A DNA stretch of 64,000 nt from positions 124,001 to 188,000 of the forward strand of contig NZ_BMMZ01000007.1 in NCBI RefSeq assembly GCF_014646195.1. The letters are read 5' to 3'. The position numbers and the translations under genes are program-made. A model generated the notes under the pieces. It searched no databases. It had not been told where the DNA came from and saw only the letters and a program-made list of their open reading frames with translations. Each line of letters starts with the position of its first letter. Position 1 is the first letter of the stretch. The stretch comes from Microlunatus endophyticus (lineage in GTDB: Bacteria; Actinomycetota; Actinomycetes; Propionibacteriales; Propionibacteriaceae). Positions 1 through 7,498 of the stretch are shown in pieces.

Positions 1-272
1 CGCCGGCCGACCTGGGCGAGATCACCTGGCCGAGTGGATCGGTCGAGAAGCACAGCCGTGGAGTCGGCCGGTACGCCTCACCGGCGAATCTGCTCGGCCT
101 GCCGGGACTGTCCGTCCCGGTGGGGATCAGCGGCGCGCAGTCGGTGATCACCGCCGGACTGCCGATCGGCATGCAGCTGATCGGCCGGCCGTTCGACGAG
201 GCGACCGTGCTCAGGGTCGGGCATGCCTACGAGCAGACCAGGACACCGATGCTGCCCGTGCTCCATGGATAG
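1..272 (+). CDS. Amidase (amidase-signature family), C-terminal part
   Basis: Only the last ~90 codons are inside the window; the reading frame begins at base 3 and stops with TAG at 270-272. The translated end shows the typical C-terminal block of GatA-like amidases: a stretch reading [16 protein letters not shown], then [13 protein letters not shown] and a terminal helix [12 protein letters not shown]. These enzymes hydrolyse amides with a Ser-cisSer-Lys triad, which would lie upstream of the window, so substrate cannot be judged. The downstream MFS gene starts inside this gene's last codons, so the two are probably co-transcribed. A complete amidase of the same superfamily lies at 60214-61701. 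Confidence 0.85.
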   Translation, partial: PADLGEITWPSGSVEKHSRGVGRYASPANLLGLPGLSVPVGISGAQSVITAGLPIGMQLIGRPFDEATVLRVGHAYEQTRTPMLPVLHG

Positions 273-1449
273 TGGTTCGTCCACGCTGCAACGACGTTTC
301 GTCGGTCTCAACTCACTCACCGGTCTGACCTTCGGCTTCACCGCACCGGTGACCGCCGTGCTCGCGGGGCAGCTGGGCGCCAGCCCTTTCGCGGCCGGCC
401 TGGTGGTCGCCTCACTGACCGCAGTGGTCTTCCTCTGCGACATCTTCGGTACTCGGCTGCTGCCCTTCCTCGAACCCCGGCGGGCGATCTCCGCCGGCCT
501 GCTGTTGTGGGGCGTCGGCTCGTTCGTCAGCGCCGTGGCGCCGGATGTCCAGATGCTGACAGCCGCCAGGATCGGGCAAGGATTCGGCTTGGCGATGCAG
601 GCCGCTGCGGCACCGCAACTGGCCATCCGGCTGGCAGGCAACGGCCGGGTCGGAGCCGCCGTCGGACGCTTCCAGGCGGCGATGACCGCCGGGTCGGCGA
701 TCGCACCGCTGACCGGCGGCCTGGTGACCGCCATCGGGATCGGTACCACGGGGAACCGGCTGGCCTTCGCGATCTGCGGAATCCTCGCGGTCATCGCCGC
801 GGCGTTCGCCTGGTTCGTACTGCCGACCGTACGACCGTTGCTGCGGCCACGGCTCAGCCGGCCACGGTTGCCCGGACTCAGCGTCAGTCCGCGTTCGATC
901 ACCGCATTGTTGGTGAGCAGCGTCGGCCAGGGTGCACGGGGAGCGGTGTCCCTGACCTTGGTGCCGTTGATCGCCGCCGGCAGCATGGGACTCGCGGGAC
1001 CACGGGTCGGCGTCTTCCTGACAACGGCTTATCTGACCGAGGTCGCCATCACGGCGATCGGCGGCGGTTGGTCCGACCGGCACGGCCGCCGGCCGGTGGT
1101 GCTGCTCGGCACCGGCGCCGGGATCTTCGCCATGATCCTGCTCGGCGTCGCGGTACGGACAGGGTCGATGGTCGCGTTCTTCGCCGCCACCCTGCCGATC
1201 GGCATCGCCGGCGGTTGCATGCTCGGCCTGCTCCCGGCGGTCCTGGTCGATCTCGCCGGCGGACCGGAGGCCGGACTCTCGGCGAACCGGATCGCGCGTG
1301 ACTTCGGCTCCACTTCCTGCACGGTGATCATCGGGGCGATCACCGGACTGGCCGGCACCACCGGCGGATTGATCACCGGCGTCCTGATGTTCGTCGTCGT
1401 GGCGATCGGAATCCGCGTGATCGGTGAGACCCGGGCGCTGCAGTCCTGA
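265..1449 (+). CDS. MFS transporter, 394 aa
   Basis: This is an integral membrane protein with about twelve hydrophobic segments. It has the MFS inter-helix loop signature in its second half ([13 protein letters not shown], about residues 270-285) and a TAPxTGGLV-type helix in the first half. It probably acts as a proton-coupled exporter or importer of a small molecule; the substrate cannot be read from sequence. I chose the ATG at 265, which overlaps the upstream amidase stop by 8 bases, rather than a GTG or ATG further upstream, because the protein then begins with [16 protein letters not shown] just before the first helix. The overlap suggests translational coupling with the amidase. Confidence 0.85.
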   Translation: MDSGSSTLQRRFVGLNSLTGLTFGFTAPVTAVLAGQLGASPFAAGLVVASLTAVVFLCDIFGTRLLPFLEPRRAISAGLLLWGVGSFVSAVAPDVQMLTAARIGQGFGLAMQAAAAPQLAIRLAGNGRVGAAVGRFQAAMTAGSAIAPLTGGLVTAIGIGTTGNRLAFAICGILAVIAAAFAWFVLPTVRPLLRPRLSRPRLPGLSVSPRSITALLVSSVGQGARGAVSLTLVPLIAAGSMGLAGPRVGVFLTTAYLTEVAITAIGGGWSDRHGRRPVVLLGTGAGIFAMILLGVAVRTGSMVAFFAATLPIGIAGGCMLGLLPAVLVDLAGGPEAGLSANRIARDFGSTSCTVIIGAITGLAGTTGGLITGVLMFVVVAIGIRVIGETRALQS

Positions 1450-1474
1450 TCATCCACCGGTAGCCGAATTACAT

Positions 1475-1540
1475 CGTCAACCGACCGTCAACGGACCGTC
1501 AGCCGACCGTCGACGGGCACGTCAACGAACCGTCGACGTG
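1475..1540. repeat. Imperfect 11-bp tandem repeat, about six units
   Basis: Units resembling CGTCAACCGAC start at 1475, 1486, 1497, 1508, 1520 and 1531 with small substitutions; the unit at 1508 is one base longer. The array lies between the MFS stop codon and a decayed oxidoreductase gene. It could be slippage-generated junk at the break point of that pseudogene. Confidence 0.6.
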
Positions 1541-1560
1541 CCCCAGTTGCGTGGGATCGG

Positions 1561-1848
1561 GGTTTCTGGGGCCGCCGGCACGGGCACTACGAGGAGCCCG
1601 ACGAGGCCGTGATCGTCCAAGATGCCGACGGTGGCGGCCACGGCGGTGCTGATCCTCGGGTGATCAACGAATTCCTCGAGTTCGTGGCGCACGGTGGCAG
1701 GACCGACACCTCACCGGTGGCCGCCCGGCAATCCGTGGCGGCCGGCGTCATCGCGACCGAGTCGCTCCGCTCCGACGGTTCGGCTCGGCCGGTGCCGCCG
1801 CTGCCCCAGGACATGATCGATTACTTCGACCGAGGGCAGACCCGCTGA
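1561..1848 (+). pseudogene. Gfo/Idh/MocA-family oxidoreductase remnant (C-terminus only)
   Basis: The frame ending with TGA at 1848 encodes the characteristic C-terminal end of Gfo/Idh/MocA sugar dehydrogenases: a GGHGGADPRVINEFL block, then TSPVAARQSVAAGVIATES and a final PLPQDMIDYFDRG. The NAD-binding Rossmann half and most of the catalytic half are absent, and no start codon with a ribosome site precedes the remnant. It therefore looks like the end of a gene whose 5' two thirds were deleted; an 11-bp tandem repeat sits at the break. A GTG at 1609 could start a 79-residue peptide, but there is no reason to think it is functional. Confidence 0.7.
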
Positions 1849-1857
1849 TCCGTTTCG

Positions 1858-2937
1858 TTACTCGTCGGCAGCCGGCGTGTCAGGATCCTGCGGTGGTTCA
1901 CTGCCGCGCCCGGCCTGCCACCAATCCCGTACGCGATTGGCGGCCGCGCCGCCGACCCCGCCCATCACGCCGCTGACGGTGCCGACCACCTTGATCAACG
2001 GGTCGCGGCTGCTCTTGAAGTCCTCGCGATAGGAGGCCGCGGCGGCCTTGACGTCGTCGGTGAGCGGGGCGTCCTTGTCCTCGGAACGGCGCGGGTAATT
2101 GCCGGCCAGGATCTCCTGGTATTCGAGACCGGCAGCCCACTTCTGCAGCTCGGCGGCGCGCAGTGCCGCCAGTGGGTGGGTCTGGCCGGAGATCTGCAGG
2201 ATCTTCAGCACCGAGTCCCGGACATCGCCGCGTTCCTGGTAGTCCTTTGCCTGATCAAGGAATCCTGCAACGTCCATCTCGTCCGGATTCAAGGCGCCGG
2301 CCAGGGACGCGTGCACCTTCAGGACGGCTCGCGGATCCTGGACACACAGCAATCCGGCCCGGTCGCAGGACAGTTCGGATTTGCGGAACCACTCCATCAG
2401 CGCGGCGATGATCGCCCGGATGCCCCAGGCGCCGATCGGCAGCCACTGGATCTGGGTGGCGATCCCGACCAGCTGCAACAACATCGTCCGGTAGAGCGCG
2501 TGACCACTGACCACATGGCCGACCTCGTGGCCGATCACGAACCGGATCCCGTCGGTGTCGACGAGTTTGAGCATCCCGGTGGTGATCACGATGATCGGCT
2601 TGTCCAGGCCGATGGTCATCGCGTTGGGTTGGGGATCCTGCTGGATGTAGAGCTCGGGGACCGGCTGCAGGTCGAGGGTGGTAGCACACTCGTTGATCAT
2701 CTGGTGGAGATCGGGATACTGCCGGGGCGATACCCGGACCGAGCTGGCCAGATAGAGCAGCCGGATGCTGCGCTCACCGATCGCGCCGGAGATCGCCTTC
2801 AGCACGGTGTCGAATCCGGGAATGGCCCGCAGGGCGACCAGTGCGCCGCGATCAGCAGGATGTTCGTACGCCCGCGGGCTGATGTCAGGAAAACGAATCC
2901 GGCCCCGACCCAACTCCCGCTGATCTGCGTAGCTCAT
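1858..2937 (-). CDS. M48-family zinc metallopeptidase, 359 aa
   Basis: The protein carries the zincin motif HEVGH at residues 137-141, followed by the SGHALYR continuation seen in M48 (Ste24/HtpX-like) peptidases. A plausible third zinc ligand is the Glu of SELSCDRAG near residue 188. Hydrophobic helices flank the catalytic region, and the C-terminal tail is Pro/Asp rich. Members of this family cleave membrane or misfolded proteins, and the position of the active site relative to the membrane varies. It is convergent with the pseudogene at 1561-1848, only 9 bases apart. No partner gene is evident. Confidence 0.88.
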   Translation of the reverse strand: MSYADQRELGRGRIRFPDISPRAYEHPADRGALVALRAIPGFDTVLKAISGAIGERSIRLLYLASSVRVSPRQYPDLHQMINECATTLDLQPVPELYIQQDPQPNAMTIGLDKPIIVITTGMLKLVDTDGIRFVIGHEVGHVVSGHALYRTMLLQLVGIATQIQWLPIGAWGIRAIIAALMEWFRKSELSCDRAGLLCVQDPRAVLKVHASLAGALNPDEMDVAGFLDQAKDYQERGDVRDSVLKILQISGQTHPLAALRAAELQKWAAGLEYQEILAGNYPRRSEDKDAPLTDDVKAAAASYREDFKSSRDPLIKVVGTVSGVMGGVGGAAANRVRDWWQAGRGSEPPQDPDTPAADE

Positions 2938-2974
2938 GCGGTGAGTTTAGGTCGGGGCCGGTTCGCGTGCTTGC

Positions 2975-2990
2975 GCTTCGACAAGCTCAG
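2975..2990. repeat. Short interspersed repeat, CTTCGACAAGCTCAG core
   Basis: One copy of a word that recurs in this window (12642-12657, 12673-12690, 31476-31512, 49104-49154). Here it lies in the short gap between the M48 gene and the next minus-strand gene. Confidence 0.6.
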
Positions 2991-3009
2991 CGATCAGCCG
3001 GGCCGGTGA

Positions 3010-3339
3010 TCAGCCGCCACAGGTGTAGGTGGTGCTACCGACCTGATGGACCCCGGGGCCGAGGTCGGCGCACTGGTGGGCGGCGTGCACCGCGGCGACG
3101 ATGCCGGCGGCCGTACCGCCGAGTCCGAGGACGGTGAAGACCACACCGATGATGATGCCGACCAGAGCAAGGGTGTTGGCGAAGCCGGCCAACTTGGACT
3201 TGCGGCGGGCGATGATGCTGACGATCAGACCCACGATCGGGATGAAGATGGACAGCACCAGGCCGACAATTCCCATGGTCCGGCCGGGATCGGCGGCCGC
3301 GTTGGCGGCGGGGTTCGTCGGGTAGGGGGCGGCGGTCAC
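3010..3339 (-). CDS. Small two-helix membrane protein (DUF4190-like), 109 aa
   Basis: The protein has a short Pro/Ala-rich N-terminus, a hydrophobic segment (IVGLVLSIFIPIVGLIVSII), a basic loop RRKSKL, a second hydrophobic segment, then a C-terminal extracellular-looking tail with two cysteines (QCADLG and TYTCGG). The layout matches DUF4190-type actinobacterial membrane proteins of unknown role. I chose the GTG at 3339 because AGGAGA (3345-3350) is placed correctly upstream; longer starts would add a non-membrane extension with no ribosome site. The two tail cysteines could form a disulfide outside the cell. Confidence 0.7.
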   Translation of the reverse strand: MTAAPYPTNPAANAAADPGRTMGIVGLVLSIFIPIVGLIVSIIARRKSKLAGFANTLALVGIIIGVVFTVLGLGGTAAGIVAAVHAAHQCADLGPGVHQVGSTTYTCGG

Positions 3340-3433
3340 TTTTGTCTCCTTCAGATTCGTACGCACCGTGCGCACTGCACATACGACGGGGGCACCGAGG
3401 GATTCGGTTCCGTCCGGTTGCAAGGTTTCTTCT

Positions 3434-4003
3434 TCATTCGCCGGTCCGGCTGTCGATCAGTTCGCGGACCGCGTCGAGGTGGCCGACGTGGCGGGCGTAC
3501 TCCTGGAGCACGTGGAAGCCGATCCAGGCCAGCGTCGGAGGGTCGGTCGGGAACCGCCCGGTCGTCGCGGCGACCTCGTCCAGCCGGTGCTCGGAGAGCA
3601 CCCGTTCGGTCGCCGCGGCCTGCTCGCCCAGGAATGCCTGCAGGGCGGCGACCGTATCGTCCGCTGCGACTGCCCAGCGGCGCCGGTCCGCGGGGTCCCG
3701 ATCGCCGAACGGATCGTGCAGGTCCCGGCCGAGGAAGCCCCAGACGAACCAGCGGCGTTCCATGTAGGCCAGATGCTTGAGCAGCTCGATCGGAGTCCAG
3801 CCGCTCGGCAGCACGGCGGTCCGGAGTTGATCATCACTCAGGCCGGCCAGCTTGCGGTCCAAGGCGTCGCGGTAGGTGCGCAGGTAGCCGATCAGCAGAG
3901 CGGACGGATCGCTCAGCGAACCGGCAGGCTCGGCGAACGGATCCGCTTCGGGTCCGTTGTCGGGGTGGGCCACAGGGCGCACGCTAGCGGGCGGGAGGGT
4001 CAT
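3434..4003 (-). CDS. DinB/DUF664-family protein, 189 aa
   Basis: The protein is a DinB-like four-helix bundle of the DUF664 type, common in actinobacteria. Visible family features are SGWTPIELLKHLAYMERRWF, with a first metal-type His, and VLQEYARHVGHLDAVREL near the end, with the paired His residues of the third helix. Proteins of this fold can bind a divalent metal, and several are mycothiol- or bacillithiol-dependent transferases; the exact reaction here is unknown. It lies head to head with the PAP2 gene at 4087, so the 83-base gap should hold both promoters. The start codon is the first in frame and could be a few residues too early. Confidence 0.8.
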   Translation of the reverse strand: MTLPPASVRPVAHPDNGPEADPFAEPAGSLSDPSALLIGYLRTYRDALDRKLAGLSDDQLRTAVLPSGWTPIELLKHLAYMERRWFVWGFLGRDLHDPFGDRDPADRRRWAVAADDTVAALQAFLGEQAAATERVLSEHRLDEVAATTGRFPTDPPTLAWIGFHVLQEYARHVGHLDAVRELIDSRTGE

Positions 4004-4086
4004 CGGCTGAGCGGCGCAATGCTGTGGATTCGATCAGAATCCGCCGGCGAGGCGGGACGGCCGTCCGAGCGCGGCATCCTGGGAGT

Positions 4087-4977
4087 ATGACCCTCATGAC
4101 CGAGCGCCCGTCCCCGTCGCCCGCGCCCGGGTACGCACCAGCGTCCGGCCGGCCGCCGAGGATCACCCGGCCGCATCCCGCCACGGCCGCGATCCCGGTC
4201 GCGGCGACTGCAGTGGCCGGCATCGTGGCGACGGTCTGGGTCGCACTGCACACCGTCTTCGGCCAGCACTACGACGATCTTGCGATGCGGGTACTGGACG
4301 GCGGCACCAGCGGTCTGAACGACCGGCTGGTGCATCTTCTGGAGCAGGTCAGTGTCGGCTCGGCCGCGATCGCCCTGGCGGCGATGATCGCGGTCGCTGC
4401 CGTACGCGGCCGGTTCCGGCTGGCCGGAGCTGCGATCGTGCTGGTGCTCGGCGCCAACCTGACCACCGAGGTGCTCAAGCACTATCTCCTCACCCGGCCC
4501 GACCTCGGTGCCGACATCGGCACCAGCGCGACCATCAACACCCTGCCCAGTGGACACACCACGGTGGTCTTCTCGTTGGTCCTGGCCGCTGTGCTGGTCT
4601 CGCCGCGCGCCCTGCGGTGGCTGGTCACCTTCGCCGGCTCGGCGGTCGGAGGGCTGACCGGCCTGGCCACGGTCATCGCCGGCTGGCACCGGCCCAGCGA
4701 CGTGGTCGCCGGGCTGCTGGTCACCCTGGCCTGGGCTGCTTTGGTGTCGGCGTTCGTCGCCGGCACCGCCCGGGACGGCGCCGGCCGGCACAGCGGTTCG
4801 TTCTCCGCGATGCTCGGCGGAGCGGTCGCCGCCCTGGGAGTGATCATCTACGGATTCGGCTGGACCGCCGGCCCGGACGCCTCCCGGATCATCCCGGTCA
4901 CGGCCGCGGTGATCGCCGCGGTCGCCGCCCTCAGCGTCAGCTCGTACGCCACCCTCGTCTCCCGTACCTCCAACTGA
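4087..4977 (+). CDS. PAP2-family membrane phosphatase, 296 aa
   Basis: An integral membrane protein with the three-part acid phosphatase signature: KHYLLTRP (motif 1), PSGHTT (motif 2, acid-base His) and GWHRPSDVVAG (motif 3, nucleophile His and Asp). These are the catalytic residues of lipid phosphate phosphatases such as phosphatidylglycerophosphate or undecaprenyl-diphosphate phosphatases; the substrate is not fixed by sequence. The active site would face outward. I start at ATG 4087; an upstream ATG at 4024 would add an Arg-rich stretch unlike a membrane protein start. Motif 1 is one residue shorter than the usual K-x6-RP. Confidence 0.85.
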   Translation: MTLMTERPSPSPAPGYAPASGRPPRITRPHPATAAIPVAATAVAGIVATVWVALHTVFGQHYDDLAMRVLDGGTSGLNDRLVHLLEQVSVGSAAIALAAMIAVAAVRGRFRLAGAAIVLVLGANLTTEVLKHYLLTRPDLGADIGTSATINTLPSGHTTVVFSLVLAAVLVSPRALRWLVTFAGSAVGGLTGLATVIAGWHRPSDVVAGLLVTLAWAALVSAFVAGTARDGAGRHSGSFSAMLGGAVAALGVIIYGFGWTAGPDASRIIPVTAAVIAAVAALSVSSYATLVSRTSN

Positions 4978-5013
4978 CGCCCGGATCGTAGCGAGTCGTG
5001 GTTCGATAGCCGC

Positions 5014-5466
5014 ATGACCGACGTGCCAAGGGTGGTCCGGGTGAGCCGCGAGGTCGCCGCCGATCCGGAGACGATCTTCGAGCTGATCGCCGACCCGGCG
5101 CAGCAACCACGCTGGGACGGCAACGACAATCTCGGCAATGCCGATGTCGGGCAGCGGGTGCGGGGAGTCGGCGACGTCTTCGTGATGACGCTGACGTCCG
5201 GCCAGGTACGGGAGAACCGCGTCGTCGAATTCGACGAATCCCGACTGATCGCCTGGCAGCCGGCCCCGCCCGGAGAAGAGCCGCCGGGACACCTCTGGCG
5301 CTGGGCACTCGAGCCGCTGGGAGACGGTCGGACCCGGGTCATCCACAGCTACGACTGGACTGCGTTGACCGACGAGAAGCGGATGGCCCGGGCGCGGCAG
5401 AACACGCCGGACGCGCTGGCCGCCTCAGTCGACCGGCTCGCGGCGCTCGCGGAGTCGGGAGCCTGA
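5014..5466 (+). CDS. SRPBCC (START-like) family protein, 150 aa
   Basis: A small helix-grip fold protein. It opens with RVSREVAADPETIFELIADPAQQPRWDGND, the typical first strand, helix and WxG-type turn of polyketide-cyclase/AHSA1-like SRPBCC proteins. It continues with the alternating strands of the sheet and ends in the long C-terminal helix. Such proteins bind a hydrophobic ligand in a cavity, and many actinobacterial copies have no known substrate. It follows the PAP2 gene by 36 bases in the same direction and could share its transcript. The ATG at 5014 has only a weak ribosome site. Confidence 0.8.
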   Translation: MTDVPRVVRVSREVAADPETIFELIADPAQQPRWDGNDNLGNADVGQRVRGVGDVFVMTLTSGQVRENRVVEFDESRLIAWQPAPPGEEPPGHLWRWALEPLGDGRTRVIHSYDWTALTDEKRMARARQNTPDALAASVDRLAALAESGA

Positions 5467-5559
5467 CCCGGGGCGTACGTCCCCGCAGCTCTCCACGCCC
5501 CAACCGCACGGCCAAGCGCCGATTCGTGTCGGCGGGCGCCGGACCGGTAGCCTAGAGAG

Positions 5560-5624
5560 TCGGTTCGCTCCATCCAACGGAGCAGACCGAAGCATCGCCC
5601 TCCTGTCATGGGGACGTCCCATGA
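5560..5624 (+). promoter_or_regulatory. rpsF leader with two hairpins, candidate S6:S18 autoregulatory element
   Basis: The leader before rpsF can form a hairpin from 5560-5571 with 5579-5590 (outer TCGGT/ACCGA, inner GCTCC/GGAGC) and a second, perfect 7-bp hairpin TCATGGG/CCCATGA at 5606-5624. A CCG follows the second stem. Bacterial rpsF-rpsR operons are often controlled by an S6:S18-binding leader structure that uses an exposed CCG; whether this is that element is inference from position and shape. Confidence 0.4.
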
Positions 5625-5655
5625 CCGCAGAGACCAGAGGAGGAGGAGTTCGCGT

Positions 5656-5946
5656 ATGCGCAAATACGAGGTCATGATCATCATCGACCCGGACACCGAC
5701 GAGCGTCAGGTCCAGCCCACGCTCGACAATTACCTCAAGGTGATCACCAACGCCGGCGGAACCGTCGAGACCGTTGACATCTGGGGTCGTCGTCGTCTGG
5801 CGTACGAGATCAACAAGAAGCCGGAAGGCATCTACGCGGTCGTCAACCTGACGTCCGAACCGGCTGATGTCCAGGAGCTGGATCGTCAGCTCGGCATCAA
5901 CGAGTCGATCATGCGGACGAAGGTACTGCGTACCGACGCCAAGTGA
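5656..5946 (+). CDS. rpsF: 30S ribosomal protein bS6, 96 aa
   Basis: The full length matches bS6: it begins [16 protein letters not shown] and contains the conserved [19 protein letters not shown] loop and the strand [10 protein letters not shown]. It binds 16S rRNA with bS18 in the platform of the small subunit. The ATG at 5656 has a strong AGGAGG-type site about 10 bases upstream; an earlier GTG or ATG would add a non-conserved extension. It is first in the rpsF-ssb-rpsR-rplI operon, which is conserved across bacteria. The C-terminus is the short form without an acidic or glutamate-rich tail. Confidence 0.97.
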   Translation: MRKYEVMIIIDPDTDERQVQPTLDNYLKVITNAGGTVETVDIWGRRRLAYEINKKPEGIYAVVNLTSEPADVQELDRQLGINESIMRTKVLRTDAK

Positions 5947-6034
5947 TCTGTGGATCACTGACAGACAACCGTCTGAGGTCCGTGGCACAGTGTTCACCAC
6001 TGAGCTCACGTACCGCTGATCACCGGAGACATCA

Positions 6035-6643
6035 ATGGCAGGCGAAACCACCATCACCCTCGTCGGCAATCTGACCGCCGACCCGGAGCTGCGCTTCACC
6101 CCGTCGGGTGCGGCCGTTGCCAACTTCACCGTTGCTTCGACGCCCCGCAACTTCGACCGTCAGACCAACGAATGGCGCGACGGCGAGGCGATGTTCATCA
6201 ACTGTGCGGTCTGGCGACAGGCCGCCGAGAACGTCGCCGAGTCCTTGCAGAAGGGCATGCGGGTGATCGTCCAGGGACGGCTGAAGTCCCGCAGCTACGA
6301 AACCCGCGAGGGTGAGCGGCGGACCGTATTCGAGATCGATGTCGACGAGATCGGCCCCGCGCTGCGGTACGCGACCGCCAAGGTCACCCGGACCAGCAGC
6401 AGCGGACAGGGTGGCGGCCAGCGGGGTGGCGGCTACGGCGGCAACTCCGGTGGCGGCTACAACCAAGGCGGCGGCAACTCCGGTGGCGGCAACCAGGGCG
6501 GTTCGTACGGGGGCAACGACCCCTGGGCGAGCAACGACGGCGGCGGCAACCAGGGCGCCAACCAGGGTGGCAACCAAGGCGGCGGTTCCTTCGGAGGCAA
6601 CGATCCGTGGGCGACCAACACCAACGACGAACCACCCTTCTGA
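6035..6643 (+). CDS. ssb: Single-stranded DNA-binding protein, 202 aa
   Basis: The N-terminal ~115 residues are the OB fold of bacterial SSB, seen in [19 protein letters not shown], the VANFTVAS strand and [16 protein letters not shown]. The remainder is a long low-complexity linker of Gly, Asn and Gln, with two NDPWA blocks, leading to the acidic tip DEPPF that recruits replication and repair proteins. The linker is encoded by GGCGGC-rich repeats, so slippage could vary its length. The position between rpsF and rpsR is the standard housekeeping SSB locus. The ATG at 6035 is the conserved start. Confidence 0.97.
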   Translation: MAGETTITLVGNLTADPELRFTPSGAAVANFTVASTPRNFDRQTNEWRDGEAMFINCAVWRQAAENVAESLQKGMRVIVQGRLKSRSYETREGERRTVFEIDVDEIGPALRYATAKVTRTSSSGQGGGQRGGGYGGNSGGGYNQGGGNSGGGNQGGSYGGNDPWASNDGGGNQGANQGGNQGGGSFGGNDPWATNTNDEPPF

Positions 6644-6712
6644 TCCACAACTTTTTCATCCAGACATGGCACATTCCGGCATCAGCCGGGCTCAGAGAAG
6701 GAGAGCACCACA

Positions 6713-6952
6713 ATGGCCAACGCACCACGTAACGCAGAGCGGAAGCCCAAGAAGAAGGCCAATCCGCTCCGCAAGGGCCAGCCCGTCGACTACAAGGACA
6801 CCGCGACCCTGCGGAAGTTCATTTCCGAGCGGGGCAAGATCCGCGCCCGCCGGGTGACCGGACTGAGTGTCCAGGACCAGCGCAAGGTCGCCATCGCGAT
6901 CAAGAACGCCCGCGAGATGGCGCTGCTGCCGTACGCGACGACCGCTCGCTGA
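6713..6952 (+). CDS. rpsR: 30S ribosomal protein bS18, 79 aa
   Basis: The protein shows a basic N-terminus, then [25 protein letters not shown], then [19 protein letters not shown], which is the conserved bS18 core. It contains no cysteine, so it is the zinc-independent form; many actinobacteria also carry a zinc-type paralogue, which is not seen in this window. GAGAAGGAGAG about 8-10 bases before the ATG is a strong ribosome site. It pairs with bS6 on the small-subunit platform and is co-transcribed with rplI 19 bases downstream. Confidence 0.97.
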   Translation: MANAPRNAERKPKKKANPLRKGQPVDYKDTATLRKFISERGKIRARRVTGLSVQDQRKVAIAIKNAREMALLPYATTAR

Positions 6953-6971
6953 GATTGAGGAGAACAGACAG

Positions 6972-7421
6972 ATGAAGCTCATTCTCACCGCGCCCGTCGA
7001 CAACCTCGGGGTTGCCGGCGACATCGTCGACGTCAAGGACGGTTACGGCCGTAACTTCCTGGTCCCGCGCGGTTTCGCGATCAGCTGGACCAAGGGTGCC
7101 GAGAAGCAGATCGACGGCATCAAGCGCGCCCGGGACGCACGGGAGATCCGTGGCATCGAGCACGCCCAGCAGGTTCGCGAGCAGCTGGAGAAGGTCGAGG
7201 TCGAGGTCGAGGTCCGTACCTCCGAGAGCGGCAAGCTCTTCGGTTCGGTCACCCCGTCGTCGATCGTGACCGCGATCAAGAAGTCCGGTGGCCCGGCCAT
7301 CGACAAGCGCGCCGTCCAGGTGACCAAGCCGATCCGTACGCTCGGTCAGCACACCGTGGGCATCAAGCTGCACGACGCGGTGACCGCGCACATCCCGGTC
7401 ACCGTCGTCGCCGAGGCCTGA
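6972..7421 (+). CDS. rplI: 50S ribosomal protein bL9, 149 aa
   Basis: The N-terminal domain is typical of bL9 (MKLILTAPVDNLGVAGD, then VKDGYGRNFLVPRGFA). It is followed by the long connecting helix rich in Arg, Glu and Val and by the C-terminal domain with GKLFGSVTPSSIV. It binds 23S rRNA domain V and projects from the L1 side. I use the ATG at 6972, preceded by GAGGAG; a longer frame overlapping rpsR has no family support. The gene closes the operon, with a strong terminator 30 bases after its stop. Confidence 0.97.
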   Translation: MKLILTAPVDNLGVAGDIVDVKDGYGRNFLVPRGFAISWTKGAEKQIDGIKRARDAREIRGIEHAQQVREQLEKVEVEVEVRTSESGKLFGSVTPSSIVTAIKKSGGPAIDKRAVQVTKPIRTLGQHTVGIKLHDAVTAHIPVTVVAEA

Positions 7422-7450
7422 TCGTCAGCGCGTAGAGCACGACACCACAG

Positions 7451-7479
7451 AAAGGGCGGCCCCATCGGGGCCGCCCTTT
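7451..7479 (+). terminator. Rho-independent terminator after rplI
   Basis: A perfect 13-bp stem AAAGGGCGGCCCC (7451-7463) pairs with 7467-7479 around a 3-base loop; the T-run is short and comes from the stem's own 3' end. It closes the rpsF-rplI operon. Because the stem is symmetric it could also stop transcripts from the minus-strand MFS gene that ends at 7499. Confidence 0.9.
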
Positions 7480-7498
7480 CGTCATTCCTGGGTTCCGG

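Noticed and set aside
4000..5346. Open frame of 448 codons antisense to the PAP2 and SRPBCC genes
   Set aside because: Both plus-strand genes have strong family motifs; the antisense product is low-complexity Arg/Gly/Asp sequence.
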